A stretch of 64,000 nucleotides of DNA from Chloroflexota bacterium (GTDB lineage Bacteria > Chloroflexota > Limnocylindria > Limnocylindrales > CSP1-4): positions 53,280 through 117,279 of the forward strand of contig JADMIG010000007.1 of NCBI GenBank assembly GCA_015478725.1, written 5' to 3'. Positions 60,356-64,000 of the stretch are shown here, piece after piece. The notes beneath the pieces are model-generated. The model did not search any database. It was not told the DNA's origin and was given only the letters and a program-made list of their open reading frames with translations. Position numbers and translations under genes: made by a program. Within the stretch, counting starts at the first letter, position 1. Each line of letters opens with the position of its first letter.

Positions 60356-61810
60356 TCACACCTCCCTGAAGAATGTCGGCAGTCGGCGCCCGAGATCACC
60401 GAGTGCGTAGCGTCCGTGACTCGCAGAACACTCGGGACAGTCGGAGTCTGAGCGAGGCTCCTCGAAGACGACAGTCCTCTCCATCGGCCGTACTCGTGCG
60501 TAGTCGGGTGCAGCATCTGGCAACGTCATGCCAGTCACTGTGAACAGGAAGTCGTTCGCCGCAATTGCGGCCGCGGTCGCATTGAGTGTCAGGACGCTCG
60601 GGGCTACAACGTCGGGCTCGTCAACGTACCGTTGGTGTCGCCGTTGCGCCGGCGCGGCCGATTCCTCCGCGAGACGAATCGGCGAAATGACCTCGTTGCA
60701 CCAGAGACACCCTCGAGCCGGGAGCACGGTTCGCACGATCGAGTGAACAGCCAGAACGTGTCCGTCGGCGGGATCAACCTCAACCTTGGCACCAACCTGA
60801 GCGCCGGGGATCAGATACTGGTGGACGATCGCGTTGAAAATTAGGCGCGCCTGGTCGGAGTTGGCAGCGAGCAATAGATAGTCGCAGCCTCGAAGGCGGG
60901 AAGCGACCGCAGGCTCCCGAACATCATCGAAGATGCGTTCGACTTCGATGGCTCTGTTCGATTCACGAGCGAGACGGGCAGCGAGATCGACCTTCCGCGC
61001 GGCGAACTTGGCGCCCAGACGCCGCAGCCATACGGGCCAGCGAGGATGCCCAAAGATCCGGACGGCGTCACCCGCACGAGCCCCTGGAAGACGAGGCAGA
61101 TTCGTCTCGTCGACTCGATCCGGATCGATCACGACGAGGCTCCCGACTCCGAGCCGGGATAGATACTCGATGAGCAACATCCCCATGCCGCCCGCGCCAA
61201 TTACGCCGATCCGCATCGATCGTAGAAGGTCTTGGCCTGCGGATCCGAAGATGCGGGCCTGGCGGTCGTATGTCGGATCAGCAATCAAGGCCGGGAGCGG
61301 TCGCGGTCGGAAGATCTGCTGGCGAGCGCCGACGACGGTCATATGGCTCACCGTCGCGCGTTCGCCACCGGGCAGCCAGACATCGCCGGCGACGGCGGCA
61401 TCGCTGAAGACGAGAGCCCCGACCGGGCGGCCCTGGAGAAGGTCGAGGAGCGCTGGGTACCCGCGCTCGTGAGAGCGAAGGTCATCGGGCGAGAAGCCGA
61501 CCTCGTCAGCCGCCCCACCGTGAACATGGGCGGCGAGGTAAGCCAAGCCGTCGCGTTGCGCCTCCAGCACGGCGTCGCGGACGAAGTCGGCAGTGAGTCG
61601 ATGATGCCCGCGCTCGCCGGTCCCGGGACTGTAGTCCACACCGTCGGTCGCCCGGATCAGCCTCCGAATCAGGAGCCGAGTGCCGACGTTGGTGTGCGCC
61701 ACACCCGCCAGGAGCGCGGCTGCATGCGGGCGTCCGTCCCCAGGAAAGAGATGGTCGCGGAGATCGCGGAAGACTTCATCACCGATCCGCACGGCCCATG
61801 AGGGGGTCAC
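60356..61810 (-). CDS. JAB-E1 fusion (JAMM-like peptidase plus ThiF/E1-type domain)
   Basis: A 484-residue fusion. Residues about 10-165 look like a JAB/JAMM domain with a metal motif HVHGGAADEVGFSPDD. The acidic residue usually found in the first strand (before LLAG) appears as His here. From about 185 an E1-like adenylating domain has MRIGVIGAGGMGMLLIEYL, VVIDPDRVDETNLPR and FAARKVDLAARL, then zinc-type pairs CLWC and CPEC. It would activate the Ubl by adenylation, and the JAB half could trim or remove it. The only other cysteine is in RGCDYLLLA, part of the Rossmann fold, so a thioester cysteine is not obvious. Start GTG 61810 forms GTGA with the previous stop; GTG 61825 is an alternative. 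Confidence 0.75.
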   Translation of the reverse strand: MTPSWAVRIGDEVFRDLRDHLFPGDGRPHAAALLAGVAHTNVGTRLLIRRLIRATDGVDYSPGTGERGHHRLTADFVRDAVLEAQRDGLAYLAAHVHGGAADEVGFSPDDLRSHERGYPALLDLLQGRPVGALVFSDAAVAGDVWLPGGERATVSHMTVVGARQQIFRPRPLPALIADPTYDRQARIFGSAGQDLLRSMRIGVIGAGGMGMLLIEYLSRLGVGSLVVIDPDRVDETNLPRLPGARAGDAVRIFGHPRWPVWLRRLGAKFAARKVDLAARLARESNRAIEVERIFDDVREPAVASRLRGCDYLLLAANSDQARLIFNAIVHQYLIPGAQVGAKVEVDPADGHVLAVHSIVRTVLPARGCLWCNEVISPIRLAEESAAPAQRRHQRYVDEPDVVAPSVLTLNATAAAIAANDFLFTVTGMTLPDAAPDYARVRPMERTVVFEEPRSDSDCPECSASHGRYALGDLGRRLPTFFREV

Positions 61811-62193
61811 TTGTGCCTTAGCCACTCGAGCACCCGCTCCATCTTGAGCAGCGCCGTGTCCGTGTAGGCGTCACGGCGATTACTGCGGCGGGAGAGTTGA
61901 ATCGTGGCCCGACCTTCGAAGGAGCTTGCCGATGTGCCAGAGCCGAGCCCCCCGGAATCACGGCGCTTCAGGTCGCCACGTACATGGTGTGGGTAGATAT
62001 CCGCCGGCGGATGAAGATGGGTCACGTGGAAGCCGATCCACGTGGTGCCCTGCGTGTAGGGGCCCGCGAGTGGGACCGGATCGACGATGACGATGGCGCC
62101 GCCCTGACCATCCTCCCGGACAGTCAGGGTAGCGCGCGGGTACGCCTGCCCGATCTCCTCGATGGCAGCGCCCACCTCCGGTGTCACCGCCAC
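61807..62193 (-). CDS. E2/UBC-fold-like protein without cysteine
   Basis: A 128-residue protein. The segment GTTWIGFHVTHLHPPADIYPHHV looks like the central strands and the proline-rich turn of E2 proteins, and SFEGRATIQLSRRSN then TDTALLKMERVLEWLRH resembles the later part. It sits between a ubiquitin-like gene and an E1-type gene, which supports the assignment. There is no cysteine anywhere in the sequence, so it cannot act as a normal E2 carrier. It may be a scaffold, a substrate-binding subunit or an unrelated fold. GTG start overlaps the Ubl stop (TAGTG), and its stop overlaps the E1 gene. Confidence 0.55.
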   Translation of the reverse strand: MAVTPEVGAAIEEIGQAYPRATLTVREDGQGGAIVIVDPVPLAGPYTQGTTWIGFHVTHLHPPADIYPHHVRGDLKRRDSGGLGSGTSASSFEGRATIQLSRRSNRRDAYTDTALLKMERVLEWLRHK

Positions 62194-62459
62194 TAGGAGT
62201 CGTCGTCGTCGTTGACGGCGGTGAATTCGGAGTTCTTGTTCACCGTCACGACATCGTCGTTACCGACGACCTTCGGCCGCCCGCCCGGTCGGATCTGACT
62301 CAACGAGAAGTCCAGCGTGATCTGCAAATCCTGCGCGATCGCCGCCTCTTTGATTTGGAGACCGGTCACCCGGGGACCCAAGATGTCGACGGGCTTCGTG
62401 TTGACGATGATGGTGACGTTGACGGCGGGGGCAGACGGTGCGGCGTTCTGGGTGGTCAT
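62193..62459 (-). CDS. Ubiquitin-like protein (single multi-ubiquitin-type beta-grasp domain)
   Basis: An 88-residue protein with a disordered N-terminus to about 13 and one beta-grasp domain, VNVTIIVNTKPVDILGP, VTGLQIKEAAIAQDL and DDVVTVNKNSEFTAVN, matching the multi-ubiquitin domain family of bacterial Ubl operons. Family members often carry two or more domains; this has one. It ends DDDDS with no Gly-Gly, so a C-terminal trimming step or unusual chemistry would be needed. ATG 62459 follows AGGAGA by 5 bases. First gene of the minus-strand operon. Confidence 0.7.
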   Translation of the reverse strand: MTTQNAAPSAPAVNVTIIVNTKPVDILGPRVTGLQIKEAAIAQDLQITLDFSLSQIRPGGRPKVVGNDDVVTVNKNSEFTAVNDDDDS

Positions 62460-62553
62460 GCTTTCTCCTATTCGTTGATGCCGGCGACGCGTGCCACTGA
62501 GCGCGGGCACGAGGGTTGCTAGCGGTGCGTCCAGAAGTCGTGGGCGATAGTAC

Positions 62554-62593
62554 CACTAACGTTGAGTGACGTCCAGCAACACAGTCCGTTAGT
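62554..62593. promoter_or_regulatory. Operator-like dyads between divergent island genes
   Basis: Three overlapping dyads lie here: CACT/AGTG around 62554-62568, GTTG...CAAC with central GACGTC (62561-62580), and ACTAACG (62555-62561) with CGTTAGT (62587-62593). TAGTAT at 62590-62595 is a likely -10 for the XRE gene. The XRE protein probably binds here and controls both operons. Confidence 0.45.
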
Positions 62594-62626
62594 ATCGACG
62601 TGCACCATTCTGTTCGGAGGACGTAG

Positions 62627-63859
62627 ATGGACATAACCGCAGGGGAATTGGGACGCAGATTGCGAGAAGCTCGCGAAACCGCTGAACTGACCCAGGACGA
62701 TGCGGCCGCCGCGATCGGCCTGACTCGTGGCGCCGTAGCTCAAATCGAAGGCGGCATGCGCGCGCCGAACAGCCTCCAGCTAGTCCGACTTGCCGGGCTA
62801 TACGCCCGTGAACCCGGAGACTTTCTGACCGGCGTCTTCGATCCGGCTGATGCCGATCCGCTCGTGTCGCTCTTCCGGGCTGACCAGCTCACCGCTGACC
62901 CGGTGCGCACCGAGGTCGTGCGCGCCTGCCTCGAACTATCCCGCCGCTACGACGAACTCGAGGAACTTCTCGGCAGCGATCGCGGCACCAACTTTCCCGT
63001 CCGATACGACGTCCCACAACCCAGGTCCCGCTGGGAAGCCGTTCGTCAAGGCGAAGCCATCGCCGAATCCGAACGAGGGCGTCTCGGTTTGGGTGGCGAA
63101 CCAGCCCACTCCCTGGTCGACCTCCTCCAGTCGCAGGGCATCAAGCTCGCACTGCTGGGCCTACCCGATGACGTGTCCGGGCTTTCGGTCTTCCATCCTC
63201 GGTTCGGTCTCGCGATATTCATCAACGAGGAGCATCATTTTCGTCGCCAACGGTTCTCCTACGCGCATGAGTACTGTCACGTGTTGGCTGACCGAGACCT
63301 GCAGTCGTACGTCAGCAAGGACGACAACCGGACTGATCTGCGCGAGGTCCGCGCCAATGCGTTTGCAGCGTCATTCCTCCTTCCAACGCACGGTGTGCAA
63401 TCGTTCCTTGCGTCCTTCGGCAAGGACGCTAGCGGTCGGACGGTGCGCATCTTCGACGACGAGCAGGTTATTACCGCGCGGGGAAAGGCACCGACCGAGC
63501 CGCAGACTCTCGGAGCGAACGATGTTGCCGACTTGGCCGCAGCCTTTGGTGTGAGCTACGACGCCGCCCTGTACCGGCTGCAGAACCTGGGTCACCTGAC
63601 TGACGATCAGCGGGCCAGACTGGCCGGGCAGCAGGAGCTGACTCGAGTGCTCCATCAGATCCGAAACGAACTTCAGGAGCCACAAGGTCCGAGCTTCCAT
63701 CGTCGACTGCTCTCGCTGGCGGTCGACGCGTATCAGGCGAGTTTGATCAGCGGCGGACGGTTCCGGGAGATCTGCCACGAGGCGAAGATGTCGTCCGATG
63801 ATATCGACCGACTCTTGTTCGACCTGGAGGACGCTGGACCTCAACTGGTCGAGGCATGA
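62627..63859 (+). CDS. XRE-family regulator fused to ImmA/IrrE metallopeptidase
   Basis: A 410-residue two-domain protein. The XRE helix-turn-helix covers 1-65 (LRREARETAELTQDDAAAAI-like, then LTRGAVAQIEGGMRAPNS). An ImmA/IrrE (COG2856) zinc peptidase domain at about 170-290 has HEYCH as HExxH in FSYAHEYCHVLADRD, and the third ligand in EVRANAFAASFLLP. In phage and DNA-damage systems such proteins cleave repressors. Here it starts a second island operon with a PIN-type gene. ATG has GGAGG 7 bases upstream. Codon use is more AT-rich than the core genes. Confidence 0.85.
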   Translation: MDITAGELGRRLREARETAELTQDDAAAAIGLTRGAVAQIEGGMRAPNSLQLVRLAGLYAREPGDFLTGVFDPADADPLVSLFRADQLTADPVRTEVVRACLELSRRYDELEELLGSDRGTNFPVRYDVPQPRSRWEAVRQGEAIAESERGRLGLGGEPAHSLVDLLQSQGIKLALLGLPDDVSGLSVFHPRFGLAIFINEEHHFRRQRFSYAHEYCHVLADRDLQSYVSKDDNRTDLREVRANAFAASFLLPTHGVQSFLASFGKDASGRTVRIFDDEQVITARGKAPTEPQTLGANDVADLAAAFGVSYDAALYRLQNLGHLTDDQRARLAGQQELTRVLHQIRNELQEPQGPSFHRRLLSLAVDAYQASLISGGRFREICHEAKMSSDDIDRLLFDLEDAGPQLVEA

Positions 63860-64000
63860 ATGGACCTGCAAGATGCGATCGGCGAGGTTCTCGAGGTTGC
63901 CGCCGATGCATGCTTTCTCATCAACTTCCTGACCGTCGACCGCATCGACCTGCTTGCCCGCCGTCTCGACTATCGGATCCACGTCCCACTTGAGGTCGAC
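63860..64000 (+). CDS. PIN-like domain protein, 5' part only
   Basis: The window ends after 47 codons. The start ATG follows the XRE stop directly, with no gap. The visible segment, ADACFLINFLTVDRIDLLARR then HVPLEVD, resembles the first strand and helix of PIN-domain nucleases, where the first Asp is a metal ligand. With an XRE/ImmA-IrrE partner it could be a toxin-antitoxin-type pair. The catalytic residues further on are outside the window, so this is provisional. Confidence 0.55.
   Translation, partial: MDLQDAIGEVLEVAADACFLINFLTVDRIDLLARRLDYRIHVPLEVD

Noticed and set aside
60111..60410. A 99-codon frame after the Rieske gene
   Set aside because: It has no recognisable domain, overlaps the E1 gene end on the other strand, and lacks a ribosome site.

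Overview
The window is high-GC (roughly 70% by eye) bacterial chromosome with densely packed genes in short operons, many joined by ATGA, GTGA or TGATG overlaps. Nine genes have a TANNNT -10 hexamer ending 6-7 bases before the start codon and no Shine-Dalgarno sequence, which points to leaderless mRNAs. GC content, leaderless promoters, a Tat-exported lipoprotein multicopper oxidase, a DosRS-like two-component pair, a split pyruvate:ferredoxin oxidoreductase and a corrinoid demethylation operon together suggest a Chloroflexota lineage (Limnocylindria/Ellin6529-like) or less likely an actinobacterium. This is inference; no rRNA, tRNA or marker gene settles it.

Layout. 0-8.3 kb: end of a class V aminotransferase, fabI, an orphan membrane protein, a HAD phosphatase, 1-pyrroline-5-carboxylate dehydrogenase, a class III aminotransferase and a two-subunit family I CoA-transferase. 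8.3-16.8 kb: a possible low-oxygen or stress module with a universal stress protein overlapping a multicopper oxidase, a divergent GAF histidine kinase/NarL regulator pair, a phosphoribosyltransferase, then pyruvate:ferredoxin oxidoreductase split into alpha-gamma and delta-beta polypeptides. 17-28 kb: a polysaccharide cluster (three glycosyltransferases, ABC exporter, UDP-glucose dehydrogenase, OmpR-type two-component system, convergent UDP-sugar epimerase), with two near-identical 20-bp elements at its two ends. 28-36 kb: another class III aminotransferase, an MMPL/RND exporter with a divergent TetR regulator, a phosphotriesterase-like hydrolase, OsmC and a YcaQ-like protein.

36.1-44.2 kb: a seven-gene minus-strand operon for corrinoid-dependent demethylation (corrinoid protein, DUF1638, a small virulence-factor-domain protein, pterin-binding methyltransferase, iron-sulfur reactivator, MttB-superfamily methyltransferase, MTHFR-like protein) with a divergent IclR regulator. 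44-55.4 kb: more methylated-amine metabolism: betaine-aldehyde-type dehydrogenase, amino-acid permease, dimethylglycine-dehydrogenase-like flavoenzyme with its own ETF pair, and an in-frame chimera of sarcosine oxidase beta and gamma that looks like a deletion remnant. 55.4-60.1 kb: Nudix hydrolase, secreted lipoprotein, then sufB-sufD-Rieske behind a strong promoter.

60.1-64 kb is different: lower GC, different codon use, and a divergent gene set. The minus strand carries a ubiquitin-like protein, a cysteine-free E2-fold protein and a JAB-E1 fusion. The plus strand carries an XRE/ImmA-IrrE regulator-protease and the start of a PIN-domain gene. I read this as an accessory, possibly defence, island inserted after the suf cluster, and it is the most interesting part of the window.
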